From NCBI GenBank assembly GCA_020054675.1, contig JAIHAL010000007.1, forward strand, positions 91,195-155,194: a stretch of 64,000 nt of DNA. The letters are read 5' to 3'. The notes under the pieces were generated by a model that was given only the letters and a program-made list of their open reading frames with translations, made no database searches and was not told where the DNA came from. Below are positions 26,180 through 34,571 of the stretch, in pieces (position 1 is the stretch's first letter; the number at the start of each line of letters is the position of its first letter). The DNA is from Oscillospiraceae bacterium (lineage in GTDB: Bacteria > Bacillota > Clostridia > Oscillospirales > Ruminococcaceae). Made by a program: the position numbers and the translations under genes.

Positions 26180-26184
26180 TCTTT

Positions 26185-27210
26185 TTATGTGGAATGACGA
26201 TAAATTATTGATGTATTTATGCAAATTGTTTCATACGGTTTTTCCCTGTTCTGTATCCTTTCCATTATAAGCTCAAGCATCCTTTTGCCAAGATACTCGT
26301 TATCCACATGCACCGTCGTCAGCATGGGATTTTTGCCTATAAAGTTAAGCTTGTCGTCAAACCCCGCCACAGCCTTTTCCTTCGGCACAGAAAATCCCTT
26401 GCCCTCAAAATATTTAAGCACTTCTATTGCTATGTCGTCGTTTGCGCAAATCACCGTATCGGGAAGCTCTTTCAGCTCATCCAGCCAATGCGTTATGGAC
26501 TCCGAATTATAATAAAGCACACCCTCATGCTTCAATATGCATTTTTCAAGGTCAAGCGGGATTCCGTGTTCTTCAAGGGCATCCTTAAATCCCCTCCACC
26601 TGTCGCGAATAGTGCGGCAATAGTGTATATCGCCTATAAACCCGAAATTTTTCCGCCCCTTTGAAACAAGCTCTGAAACCAATCTGTAAACGCTGGAATA
26701 TCCGTCTACAATTACCACATCCGCAAGAAACTTCTCATGTCTGATGTGCACAGGAGCATCATAGAACACCGTAGGCATCCCGCATTCAAAGATTTTTTCA
26801 TTGTAAGCGTCGCTGAAAACCGAAAGGCTGATTATTCCGTCAACCTTTTTGTTTTGTATTTCCTTCGGGAGCACAAGGTCGCGTTCATCCTCCGAACTGA
26901 TAAAATAAAGCATGCAGGAATAATCCGTTTTATCAAGCACGTCCGTAATTCCAAACACAATTCGGTTCCAGAATTCGCATATTTCCCGTTTTGCTATTAT
27001 TGCAATTTTTTTGTTCTCGGAAAGCATAAGCCCTCCGATTTCATTTTTAATTTCCTCAGGAATTTTTGCATATCCCATGCTAAGCGCTTTTTTTAAAATG
27101 CGCTCCCTTGTATGCGGAGCAACCTCGTCGCTTCCCTGCAAAGCTTTTGAAACAGTGTTGCGCGAAAGGTTCATTTCTTGTGCAATATCCTTAATTGACA
27201 CCTTTTTCAT
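26185..27210 (-). CDS. LacI-family transcriptional regulator
   Basis: 341 residues. N-terminal LacI helix-turn-helix and hinge (IKDIAQEMNLSRNTVSKAL, residues 5-60), then a periplasmic-binding-protein-like sensor domain. It lies just upstream of and codirectional with the transporter operon but has its own promoter and terminator. Shared TGCACGAT half-sites upstream of its own gene and of the operon indicate that it controls both. The inducer is probably a sugar carried by the operon. ATG with AAGGAACG upstream. Confidence 0.93.
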   Translation of the reverse strand: MKKVSIKDIAQEMNLSRNTVSKALQGSDEVAPHTRERILKKALSMGYAKIPEEIKNEIGGLMLSENKKIAIIAKREICEFWNRIVFGITDVLDKTDYSCMLYFISSEDERDLVLPKEIQNKKVDGIISLSVFSDAYNEKIFECGMPTVFYDAPVHIRHEKFLADVVIVDGYSSVYRLVSELVSKGRKNFGFIGDIHYCRTIRDRWRGFKDALEEHGIPLDLEKCILKHEGVLYYNSESITHWLDELKELPDTVICANDDIAIEVLKYFEGKGFSVPKEKAVAGFDDKLNFIGKNPMLTTVHVDNEYLGKRMLELIMERIQNREKPYETICINTSIIYRHST

Positions 27211-27240
27211 ATTTCGTTCCTTCTTTCAAACGTTACTATT

Positions 27241-27269
27241 ATGATAGCATATTAATAATGCAAACGCAA
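27241..27269 (-). promoter_or_regulatory. Promoter of lacI
   Basis: Minus strand: TTGCGT (27264-27269), 17-bp spacer, TATCAT (27241-27246). Confidence 0.7.
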
Positions 27270-27275
27270 GAAGAA

Positions 27276-27293
27276 ATGCACGATAATGCACAC
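27276..27293. promoter_or_regulatory. Operator upstream of lacI (autoregulation candidate)
   Basis: ATGCACGATAATGCACAC: shares the TGCACGAT half with the operon operator and lies just upstream of the lacI -35 box. Confidence 0.6.
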
Positions 27294-27362
27294 AAAAAAT
27301 AAATCTTTATTTTTGTATATATTTTCTTAAAGCTTTAAAGCAATATAAGAAACAAAGATTAT

Positions 27363-28120
27363 CAGTTGTTAATTTTAGTGGCTTTACTTTTTTAGCGGGG
27401 GCCCTGCCCTTTTAGTAGTTAGTTTATAGTTATTAGTCATTAGTTTTTGTAATTTTACTTTATTTTGAAGGGGGTTTCACCCCCTTTACTTACTATTAAA
27501 GCAAACAAAGTTATAATGAAACCCCCCAGTTACTTTTTGTCCGGCGGCAAAAAGTAACCAAAAAACGCCTATTTTATATGTCTTAATCCGCCGGCTTTTC
27601 GGCAACGGGCGCCACGCTATCGCTTGCGCCCTGCACGACAAAGCTCGGCTGCTTTCCTTGAAGATGCCACGTCTTACTAAGTTAAAGACAAAAAAGAATG
27701 ATACTTACGAACCTCGGGAAGCACCTTATTTCACTTAATAAGAAAAGACTTTCCGCTAATAAGGTTGCTAAGGCAAATTTAGAAAAAGACCTGCTTTTCG
27801 TCGTAAAATTGGAGTAGTGAGCACCAAGGCGAAAAGCAGGTCATATTTTTGTAGCCGTCATTCGCCGAGCAGGCAATTTGCGATTTCAGTTTTTGCGTAA
27901 GCAAATTGCCGTTGCCGGCGAATAGGCGGACGATGACGCATGAAAGCCCCGCAGGGCGGCGTCTTTTGCCTACTTTTCTTCGCTGGTGAAGAAAAGTAGG
28001 CAGGGGGGCAAAAAAATTTGATTATCTTTAAAAATTAAGAGTGGGGGGGACGGAGTCCACCCCACTTAAAAAGTAAAAGAACAAAAAACTAACTACTAAC
28101 AACTATAAACTAATTTCTAA
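27363..28120 (+). repeat. Composite palindromic repeat, copy R2
   Basis: Same orientation and module order as R1 but without the nested heptad element. Differences from R1 preserve pairing: the second hairpin is GTTAC/GTAAC instead of GTGAC/GTCAC, and the inner stem of the ATTCGCCG/CGGCGAAT module is GGCAATTTGC/GCAAATTGCC instead of GGACGC/GCGTCC. A GGGCCCTGCCC hairpin and heptads lie at the left end. Its right-end heptads run into the rrf2 coding end. Confidence 0.92.
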
Positions 28121-28513
28121 AAGGTCTGAAAGCGTCGTGGTATCCACAACATCGCTTACCGCCTTTGAAATCCTTTCCCAGAGTATCTGAGTCTTGCAGT
28201 TTTTTGAACGCTCGCAAAATTCGCCGTCATCACCTATGCAAGGCACCGGTGACAAATCTCCCTCCATAAGCCTGAGTATTTCCCCAACCGTGCATATTTT
28301 AGGGTCTACCGCAAGCTTATAGCCGCCCTTTGAGCCTCTTGCGCTTTTTACAAAACCAGCCTTGCCGAGCTGATTGACTATCTGCTCCGCATATTTTTCG
28401 GAAACCCCTTGACTTTGGGAAATTTCCTTTACCGAAACGTATTCTCCCTCTCTTCTTGCTGCCAGTTCAAGCATAATTCTCAGCCCATAACGGCCTTTGG
28501 TGGAAATTTTCAT
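28103..28513 (-). CDS. Rrf2-family transcriptional regulator (IscR/CymR-like)
   Basis: 136 residues. Winged-helix domain starting MKISTKGRYGLR, with YVSVKEISQSQGVSEKYAEQI as recognition region and a GGY wing. Three Cys (PCIGDD..FC..SKNC) in the C-terminal part match the Fe-S ligand arrangement of IscR-type Rrf2 proteins, so it may sense Fe-S or redox state. The last residues (LEISL) and the stop codon fall within the heptad array bordering R2, so the original C-terminus may have been altered. ATG with GGAGGATAAC upstream. The divergent operon begins within 130 bp and may be a target. Confidence 0.92.
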   Translation of the reverse strand: MKISTKGRYGLRIMLELAARREGEYVSVKEISQSQGVSEKYAEQIVNQLGKAGFVKSARGSKGGYKLAVDPKICTVGEILRLMEGDLSPVPCIGDDGEFCERSKNCKTQILWERISKAVSDVVDTTTLSDLLEISL

Positions 28514-28542
28514 GTTATCCTCCGTAAAAATGCTTTTTATTT

Positions 28543-28571
28543 ATGATACCATACAAGTCCAAATATATCAA
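28543..28571 (-). promoter_or_regulatory. Promoter of rrf2
   Basis: Minus strand: TTGATA (28566-28571), 17-bp spacer, TATCAT (28543-28548). Confidence 0.7.
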
Positions 28572-28602
28572 GAAATCTTTTTTATCCCTTTAAAAACTCT
28601 AA

Positions 28603-28631
28603 TTGAATTTTTGCCAAAAAAGGAATATAAT
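28603..28631 (+). promoter_or_regulatory. Promoter of the GH9/MNT-HEPN/deoD operon
   Basis: TTGAAT (28603-28608), 17-bp spacer, TATAAT (28626-28631). Its -35 is 31 bp from the divergent rrf2 -35. Confidence 0.75.
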
Positions 28632-28688
28632 ATTTAAAGTATGAAATCTTGGTCCATGCGCATAAAAGACAGACTAGGAGTGATTTTT

Positions 28689-29327
28689 TTGGATTTTAAA
28701 AGCGAAAGGGCGGCTCTTACTGTTATTTCCGAAACCATAGTAAAATGCGGAGTTTCTCTTTACAACGCAATAAAGTATATTTATTCGCTCAGCGCCGAGG
28801 ATTTTTACAACATCAACATAAAAGACGCCCTTAAAGTTGCGCTGAACAATCTGACCGATGCCGATGCCTTGCAGGCGCTTGGCCTTAGGATAAACAACAA
28901 CCGCTGCGGCGAAATGAATTCTCCCGAATACAACAGAGTCCTTTCCTTGATTGTATTCAGCTTTGCGGTAAGGCTTCCCGCATTAAAGCTCATTAAAAAC
29001 GGCAGCGATACCATGACCGAAGAACAAATCCACAGCATATACCAGCAGCTGATTGAAAAAGGCGCCGGAAACTTTAACGATATAATCAAGGAAAGCTACC
29101 TTGAAACAAAATATCTTGTAAAAAAAGGCAAGCCCCTGCCGCCTTATTCGGCGGATTGGTACAAGACGTATATTTATACCTATGTGCCTTCCCTTTCGGC
29201 AATCACAAACAAAAATATGTTTCTGCTCGGATTTGTAGAAGTGCTCTTTCCCATGTTTTATTCATGCATGGAAGAGGAGCTTAGGAACATTATACTTTCA
29301 TTTTGTGCCTATCGCGCGGAGGAATAA
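28689..29327 (+). CDS. Conserved-looking protein of unknown function
   Basis: 212 residues, mainly helical, soluble, with a hydrophobic stretch near residues 85-105 (VLSLIVFSFAVRLPALKLI). No family recognised. The start is set at TTG 28689 because AGGAG lies 8 nt upstream; an in-frame ATG at 28641 coincides with the expected transcription start and lacks a ribosome site. First gene of an operon with GH9, MNT, HEPN and deoD (24-nt gap to GH9). Divergent from rrf2. Confidence 0.65.
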   Translation: MDFKSERAALTVISETIVKCGVSLYNAIKYIYSLSAEDFYNINIKDALKVALNNLTDADALQALGLRINNNRCGEMNSPEYNRVLSLIVFSFAVRLPALKLIKNGSDTMTEEQIHSIYQQLIEKGAGNFNDIIKESYLETKYLVKKGKPLPPYSADWYKTYIYTYVPSLSAITNKNMFLLGFVEVLFPMFYSCMEEELRNIILSFCAYRAEE

Positions 29328-29351
29328 AACTTTTTAAAGGAGGGATTTCCT

Positions 29352-30950
29352 TTGAAAACGCTTATACATCTGAACCAAATCGGATATCTGACAAATCTGC
29401 CCAAGACCGCTGTCGTCGCCGGCAAGGCATCCTCTTTTTGCATTTGTGAAAAAAACAGCGGGAAACCGGTCTTTGCAGGGCTTCTCGGCGATGAGGTCTT
29501 TGACGCGGCCTCCGGCGAAACGGTTTTCCCTGTGGATTTTTCAAGCCTTGCAATTAAAGGTGAATATTATCTTAAAGCAGGCAATAAAAAATCTCCCTCC
29601 TTTAAAATTTGCCAAAATCCGTTTAGAGAAGTAAAAAAGGCTGTTTTAAAATCATTTTTCTTAAACCGCTGCGGAATGCCACTGCACAGTGAATTTGCGG
29701 GCGAATACCGCCGCAAAAAATGCCATATCGAAAAAGCAATGCTGATTTCAAATCCCCAAATAACGCTTGATGTGCGCGGGGGATGGCACGACTCCGGAAA
29801 TTATTGCCGCTACGTGCTTTCCGGAGCCGTTGCGCTGGCGCATATGCTTTATGCGTATGAACTTTTTCCAGAAAGCTTTAAGGAGGAAATAAAAATCCCC
29901 GAAAGCGGCAACGGCATCCCCGATATTTTGAACGAATGCCGCTGGGAGCTTGAATGGCTTATAAAAATGCAGGACAAAGACGGGGGAGTTTTTTACAGGG
30001 CGGCGGCAAAGGAATTCCCCGCAAATATAATGCCGCATGAGGATTGCGACGAAATTTTTGTCTATGAAAAAACAGCATCCGCAACCGCAGCGTTTTGCGC
30101 CGTCTGCGCCCTTGCATCAAGGATTTTTGCCGCCTTTGACAAAGCATTTGCCGACGAGCTTAAAAAATGCGCCGAAAAAGCATGGCTTTGGGCGGTGCAA
30201 AACAAAAAGGCTAAGTCAAATCTTTCATGGCCGGCTTCAAATTTTTACTCATACGGCGACAGCAATCCCGCAGACAAGATTTTTTGGGCGGCGGCAGAAA
30301 TGCATGCCCTTACCGGCTCAAATCTCTTTGAAGAAGCTATGCTTGATGATTATGAAAACGTTGATACGGCTTCTTTTTCCCAGAGCTTTTCGGGAGGCTT
30401 CGGAGCCCTTTCGTTTGTCTTTTCGCCAAAAGCAAAAAATTTGCTCTTGCTTGACGCATTTAAAACAGCTTTTATATACAAGGCGGATACAATTTGTGCA
30501 ATGTCAAAAAACAGCGCCTATAAAACTGCGGTTTCCGGAAACAAATACTTAAAGGACAGCAATTTTGAAATCCTTTCGGCGGCAATGGTGCTAATCATTG
30601 CAAACAAAATCTCTCCAAACGAAGATTATGTCAGCGCTGCCATAGAACAGCTCAATTACATACTCGGCAAAAATCCCATGGGAATTTCTTACGTTACCGG
30701 TTTTGGAGAAAAATGCTGCCAGCATCCCCACCACCGCCCATCCACTGCGGACGGAATTGACGCCCCTCCGAAAGGGCTCATCGTCTGCGGGCCAAACATG
30801 GAGCGTGAGGATGAATACATACGCTGGCTTATACCAAAAGGCACTCCGCCTGCAAAATGCTATGTGGATAAGGAGTACAGCTATTCGACCAACGAAACCT
30901 CGCTTTATACATCGGCATGCCTGCTGTTTGTGCTTGGATTTTTTTCTTGA
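29352..30950 (+). CDS. GH9 family glycoside hydrolase, intracellular, with altered DAGD motif
   Basis: 532 residues: an N-terminal Ig-like domain (about 1-85) and a GH9 (alpha/alpha)6 barrel. The C-terminal general-acid block is present (STNETSLY, Glu515), as is HPHHRPS. The usual DAGD motif is DSGN (Asp147, Asn150), so the position normally occupied by the catalytic base Asp is Asn. There is no signal peptide, unlike secreted cellulases; cytoplasmic GH9 members often act on short oligosaccharides. Start is TTG with AAAGGAGGG upstream. It may be an exo-acting glucosidase or glucosaminidase, or a weakened or non-catalytic member. Confidence 0.85.
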   Translation: MKTLIHLNQIGYLTNLPKTAVVAGKASSFCICEKNSGKPVFAGLLGDEVFDAASGETVFPVDFSSLAIKGEYYLKAGNKKSPSFKICQNPFREVKKAVLKSFFLNRCGMPLHSEFAGEYRRKKCHIEKAMLISNPQITLDVRGGWHDSGNYCRYVLSGAVALAHMLYAYELFPESFKEEIKIPESGNGIPDILNECRWELEWLIKMQDKDGGVFYRAAAKEFPANIMPHEDCDEIFVYEKTASATAAFCAVCALASRIFAAFDKAFADELKKCAEKAWLWAVQNKKAKSNLSWPASNFYSYGDSNPADKIFWAAAEMHALTGSNLFEEAMLDDYENVDTASFSQSFSGGFGALSFVFSPKAKNLLLLDAFKTAFIYKADTICAMSKNSAYKTAVSGNKYLKDSNFEILSAAMVLIIANKISPNEDYVSAAIEQLNYILGKNPMGISYVTGFGEKCCQHPHHRPSTADGIDAPPKGLIVCGPNMEREDEYIRWLIPKGTPPAKCYVDKEYSYSTNETSLYTSACLLFVLGFFS

Positions 30951-30965
30951 AAAGGGGGATTATAA

Positions 30966-31277
30966 GTGAAAATCGATGAAATAGTTTTTTGCCTTGCACG
31001 TGAAATAGCCCAAGCGGTAAATCCGGTTAAAATTTATCTTGTCAGCGCAAAGCACAATATAAAGGGCGAGCTTACCGGATTTAAGCTTTGCGTTATAGTA
31101 AACGATGTTCCAAGCACTGCCGAGCTTGAAGGCGAGCTTTACATGAAAACCGACTGCGACATTCCTTTTGACGTGCTTATATACAATCTCAGCGAGTGGA
31201 ATGAACTTATAGCCGACGAAGGAACCTTTGCTTCAAAAATCCACCGGACCGGAGCCTTGATTTATGGGGAGGGGTAA
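30966..31277 (+). CDS. MNT-type nucleotidyltransferase-like protein, catalytically degenerate
   Basis: 103 residues with the size and beta pattern of minimal nucleotidyltransferases (VKIYLVSAKHN...FKLCVIVND...PFDVLIYN). The hallmark GSxxxG and the first DxD pair are missing (VSA and GFKLCV at those places), so transferase activity is unlikely. GTG start with AAAGGGGG. It overlaps the following HEPN gene by 14 nt. In active pairs the MNT partner modifies or neutralises the HEPN toxin; here it may only bind. Confidence 0.7.
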   Translation: MKIDEIVFCLAREIAQAVNPVKIYLVSAKHNIKGELTGFKLCVIVNDVPSTAELEGELYMKTDCDIPFDVLIYNLSEWNELIADEGTFASKIHRTGALIYGEG

Positions 31278-31710
31278 CCACGGCACCGACAGCAGGAGGT
31301 ATTGGGACTGGCTTTTCCACTCAAAGCTTGACCATATTGCCGCAGAACTGCTGATGGCGGATGAAAGATGCTATGCCGCGGCTGCGTTCCATTGCCAGCA
31401 GTGCATAGAAAAAGCATTGAAGGCTTTTCTGCTGTATAAAAACCGCCGCTTGCTTGACGGCCACAACCTCACATGGCTCTGCAAGCAGGCTGTGCTGTCC
31501 GAAAAGACTTTCATGCAATGGCTTGGCAAAAGCGCAATGCTCAACAGGTACTATATAGAAACCCGCTACCCTGCCGACATTCCGCTGGCAATAAACCGCG
31601 AAACAATAGAAGACCTGTTTGCTTCAACCACACAAATGCTTGAATTCATCTGCGGGGAGCTGCATTTTGACTTTGACAGCTACCACAGAGGCAAATCACA
31701 GAAAGGATGA
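31264..31710 (+). CDS. HEPN domain protein
   Basis: 148 residues, four-helix HEPN domain (AFHCQQCIEKALKAFLLYKN is the family core). An Rx4H-like pair (Arg62 to His67 in NRRLLDGHNL) is compatible with the RNase motif of toxic HEPN proteins, though in this family it can be structural. Overlaps the MNT-like gene and sits 4 nt before deoD. A toxin/antitoxin-type or nucleotide-sensing pair is possible; placement in a metabolic operon is unusual for a free toxin module. Confidence 0.8.
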   Translation: MGRGNHGTDSRRYWDWLFHSKLDHIAAELLMADERCYAAAAFHCQQCIEKALKAFLLYKNRRLLDGHNLTWLCKQAVLSEKTFMQWLGKSAMLNRYYIETRYPADIPLAINRETIEDLFASTTQMLEFICGELHFDFDSYHRGKSQKG

Positions 31711-31714
31711 TACC

Positions 31715-32425
31715 ATGTCAACTCCACACAACAGTGCAAATTTCGGCGACATCGCAAAAACGGTGCTTATGCCGGGCGACCCTTTAAGGGCAAAATTCAT
31801 TGCCGAAAATTATCTTGAAAATCCCAAATGCTTCAACTCAATAAGGAATATGTTTGGGTATACAGGAGAATACAAAGGCGTAAAACTTTCCGTTATGGGA
31901 AGCGGAATGGGAATCCCCTCAATCGGAATATATTCCTATGAGCTTTTCAACATTTACAATGTTGAGAATATAATAAGAATAGGTTCCGCCGGAGCCCTTG
32001 CCGATAATGTGAAGCTCTATGACATAGTCCTTGCGCAAGGGGCGTGCACGAATTCAAACTACGCCCGCCAGTTTTCACTTCCCGGCGATTTTGCGCCGAT
32101 AGCAAGCTTTAAGCTTTTGCATACCGCGGCAGAGGTTGCCAAAAATCTCAACGCCCCGTTCCATGTGGGAAATGTGGTGTCAAGCGATACTTTTTACGAC
32201 TCCGACAGCACTGCGCTTTCAAAATGGAAGAACATGGGCGTGCTTGCGGTTGAAATGGAGGCCGCCGGTCTTTACATGAATGCCGCCGCATGCGGTAAAA
32301 ACGCCCTTTGCATAACAACCATTTCAGATTGCCCGCTGACCGGAGAAATAACTTCCCCCGAAGAAAGGCAAAATTCCTTTACCGAAATGATGGAAATTGC
32401 CCTTGAAACGGCAATACTCATCTGA
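31715..32425 (+). CDS. deoD: Purine-nucleoside phosphorylase DeoD-type
   Basis: 236 residues, typical of hexameric DeoD. Signature pieces: MPGDPLRAKFIAE, the Arg-rich phosphate region, MGSGMGIPSIGIYSYEL, VEMEAAGLYM, and active-site ISDCPLTGE. It cleaves purine (deoxy)nucleosides with phosphate to base and (deoxy)ribose 1-phosphate. The ATG at 31715 has AAAGGATG upstream; longer N-terminal extensions overlap the HEPN gene and are rejected. Confidence 0.96.
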   Translation: MSTPHNSANFGDIAKTVLMPGDPLRAKFIAENYLENPKCFNSIRNMFGYTGEYKGVKLSVMGSGMGIPSIGIYSYELFNIYNVENIIRIGSAGALADNVKLYDIVLAQGACTNSNYARQFSLPGDFAPIASFKLLHTAAEVAKNLNAPFHVGNVVSSDTFYDSDSTALSKWKNMGVLAVEMEAAGLYMNAAACGKNALCITTISDCPLTGEITSPEERQNSFTEMMEIALETAILI

Positions 32426-32501
32426 TTGTCCTCAATAGACGTACAAGCGTATTTCACAAACAAACACCATCCAAAGGCGGAAATGTTGTCTTTTATTACA
32501 A

Positions 32502-32531
32502 TTGACACTTTGCCGCCTTTTTGGATATAAT
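32502..32531 (+). promoter_or_regulatory. Promoter of the aspartokinase gene, inside a hairpin
   Basis: TTGACA (32502-32507), 18-bp spacer, TATAAT (32526-32531). The box lies within an imperfect inverted repeat (CCAAAGGCGG at about 32471 with CCGCCTTTTTGG at about 32513) followed by T's, which may terminate deoD transcripts. Confidence 0.75.
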
Positions 32532-32593
32532 GGAATAGATGTGTTTGCATTTTTATCGAAATTTAATAATAAAATCATAAAGGGGTTTGTTTT

Positions 32594-33910
32594 ATGCATA
32601 CAAAAGTGGTAAAATTCGGGGGAACTTCTCTTGCTGACGCAGGGCAGTTCAAAAAGGTTGCGGACATAATCCTTTCCGACAAATCAAGGAGGTTTGTAGT
32701 GCCTTCGGCTCCCGGAAAGCGTTATTCCGACGATATAAAAGTTACCGATATGCTTTATGCGTGCTATGAAAAGGCAAGCAAGGGCGAGGACTTCAGTGCC
32801 GCTTTTGATGCCATAAAGGAAAGGTACATGAGCATAATAAAGGAGCTTGGGCTTGATATTTCTCTTGAAGACGAATTTGCAAAGATAAAGCAGGGATTTA
32901 TCGGCAAAGCAGGCCGCGATTATGCAGCCAGCAGGGGCGAATATTTAAGCGGCATAGTGCTTTCAAAGCTTCTTGGATTTAATTTTGTTGACCCTGCAAA
33001 TTATATTTTCTTTAACGAACAAGGCGTTTTCGACATGGAAAAGACAAACAAGGCGCTCGGCGAAAAGCTTGCTAAACTCCCCAATGCCGTAATCCCGGGA
33101 TTTTACGGCTCCATGCCGAACGATACCATAAAGACCTTTTCAAGGGGCGGCTCGGATATAACCGGCTCCATTGTGGCAAGGGCGGCAAATGCCGAAATTT
33201 ATGAAAACTGGACCGATGTTTCCGGATTTTTGATTGCCGACCCGCGCATAGTGCCAAATCCCGAGCCGATAACTGCAATTACTTATCGCGAACTCAGGGA
33301 GCTTTCCTACATGGGCGCTACTGTTTTGCATGAGGATGCCATCTTCCCTGTAAGGACTGCGGGAATTCCCATAAACATAAGAAACACCAACGACCCGTCC
33401 GCTCCGGGCACGATGATTGTGCCGACCGCTCCGGAAGGCGCCCCGAAGTACACTATCACGGGAATTGCCGGAAAGAAAGGATTTTCAGTAATCACAATTG
33501 AAAAGGACATGATGAATTCGGAGCTCGGTTTCGGAAGAAAACTTCTTGAAGTAATTGAGGAAAACAGGATTTCCTTTGAACATCTGCCGTCCGGAATAGA
33601 CACGATGAGCGTAATTGCCTCCACCGCCTCAATAGAGGGACGGGAGGAAAAGATAATTTCCGACATAAAGGATGCCTGTGCGCCGGACCATGTTGAAATT
33701 GAACACGGACTTGCGCTGATTGCCGTTGTAGGCAGGGGCATGAAGAGCACGAGGGGTGTTGCCGCAAGAATTTTTGCAGCCCTTGCCCACGCGCACATAA
33801 ACATAAAGATGATTGACCAGGGTTCAAGCGAGCTTAACATAATCGTCGGCGTAAACGAATCCGACTTTGAAGAAGCCATGAGAAGAATTTACGAAATTTT
33901 TGTACTCTGA
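32594..33910 (+). CDS. lysC: Aspartate kinase
   Basis: 438 residues. Kinase domain with KFGGTSLADA at the N-terminus and FSRGGSDITGS, followed by two ACT domains (about 290-438; TGIAGKKGFSVITIEKD, VVGRGMKSTRGVAARIF) for feedback control by lysine or threonine. It phosphorylates aspartate to start lysine, threonine and methionine synthesis. ATG with AAAGGGG upstream. The stop codon directly abuts the heptad array of R3. Confidence 0.96.
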   Translation: MHTKVVKFGGTSLADAGQFKKVADIILSDKSRRFVVPSAPGKRYSDDIKVTDMLYACYEKASKGEDFSAAFDAIKERYMSIIKELGLDISLEDEFAKIKQGFIGKAGRDYAASRGEYLSGIVLSKLLGFNFVDPANYIFFNEQGVFDMEKTNKALGEKLAKLPNAVIPGFYGSMPNDTIKTFSRGGSDITGSIVARAANAEIYENWTDVSGFLIADPRIVPNPEPITAITYRELRELSYMGATVLHEDAIFPVRTAGIPINIRNTNDPSAPGTMIVPTAPEGAPKYTITGIAGKKGFSVITIEKDMMNSELGFGRKLLEVIEENRISFEHLPSGIDTMSVIASTASIEGREEKIISDIKDACAPDHVEIEHGLALIAVVGRGMKSTRGVAARIFAALAHAHINIKMIDQGSSELNIIVGVNESDFEEAMRRIYEIFVL

Positions 33911-34571
33911 TAGTTGTTAGTTTATAGTTGTTAGTCGTTAGTTTTGGTAGATTTACTTTTTCAGTGGGTGGACTCCGTCCCCCCTTCTTATCTTTTTAAA
34001 TATATTTATGTTTTTAAATCCCCCCTGCCTACTTTTCTTCACCAGCGAAGAAAAGTAGGCAAAACCCTGCTCGGCGGCTAACGGCTACAAAATATTGACC
34101 TGCTTTTCGCCTTGGTGCTCACCACTCTAATTTTACGACGAAAAGCAGGTCTTTTTCTATTGCTTGCCTTAATAACTTCATCAGCGGAAAGTCTTTTCTT
34201 ATTAAGTGAAATAAGGTGCTTCTTTGGGTTCTTAAGTGCTATTCTTTTTGCCTTTAACTTGGTAAGACGTGGTATCTTCAAGAAAAGCAGCCGAGCTTTA
34301 TCGTGCAGGGCGCAAGCGATAGCGTGGCGCCCGTTGCCGAAAAGCCGGCGGAATAAGACATATAAATTAGGCGCTTTTTGCATACTTTTTGTCGCCGGAC
34401 AAAAAGTATGCAGGGGGTGCATAAGGACTTAATTATTTTAAAAATGCCTATGAGGGGGACGGCGTCCCCCTCATAAAAGTTATATGTTAGATATTAGTAC
34501 TTTGAGAAAAGGATTTTTACGGTAAAAATAACCAAATTAAATTTATAGCCTCTAATCTCTAAATTCTAACG
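33911..34571 (-). repeat. Composite palindromic repeat, copy R3
   Basis: Inverted relative to R1. It fills the gap between convergent lysC and capA. Hairpins: GCCTACTTTTCTTC/GAAGAAAAGTAGGC (about 34028-34061), GACCTGCTTTTCG/CGAAAAGCAGGTC (about 34098-34152), GGGCGC/GCGCCC (about 34308-34332), and GCATACTTTTTGTC/GACAAAAAGTATGC (about 34379-34410), the last a covarying version of GTGAC/GTCAC. GGACTCCGTCC and GGGGGACGGCGTCCCCC modules flank it. Heptads at the right end run into the capA 3' end. Confidence 0.92.

Larger units (their letters stand above)
25770..26184. other. Regulatory intergenic region (415 bp)
   Basis: Contains the operon promoter, its operator and the lacI terminator, each listed separately. 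A further hairpin (arms AAGGCTCTTTGCC at 26081-26093 and GGCAAAGAGCCTT at 26107-26119) has only weak U-tracts and may be a second terminator. No gene was seen. Confidence 0.7.

Noticed and set aside
27363..28120. Possible CRISPR array or integron attC sites in the composite repeats
   Set aside because: No regularly spaced direct repeats with unique spacers, no cas genes, and no GTTRRRY/RYYYAAC pairs or integron integrase.
28641..28688. Longer start for the unknown protein
   Set aside because: The ATG coincides with the predicted transcription start; TTG 28689 has a proper ribosome site.
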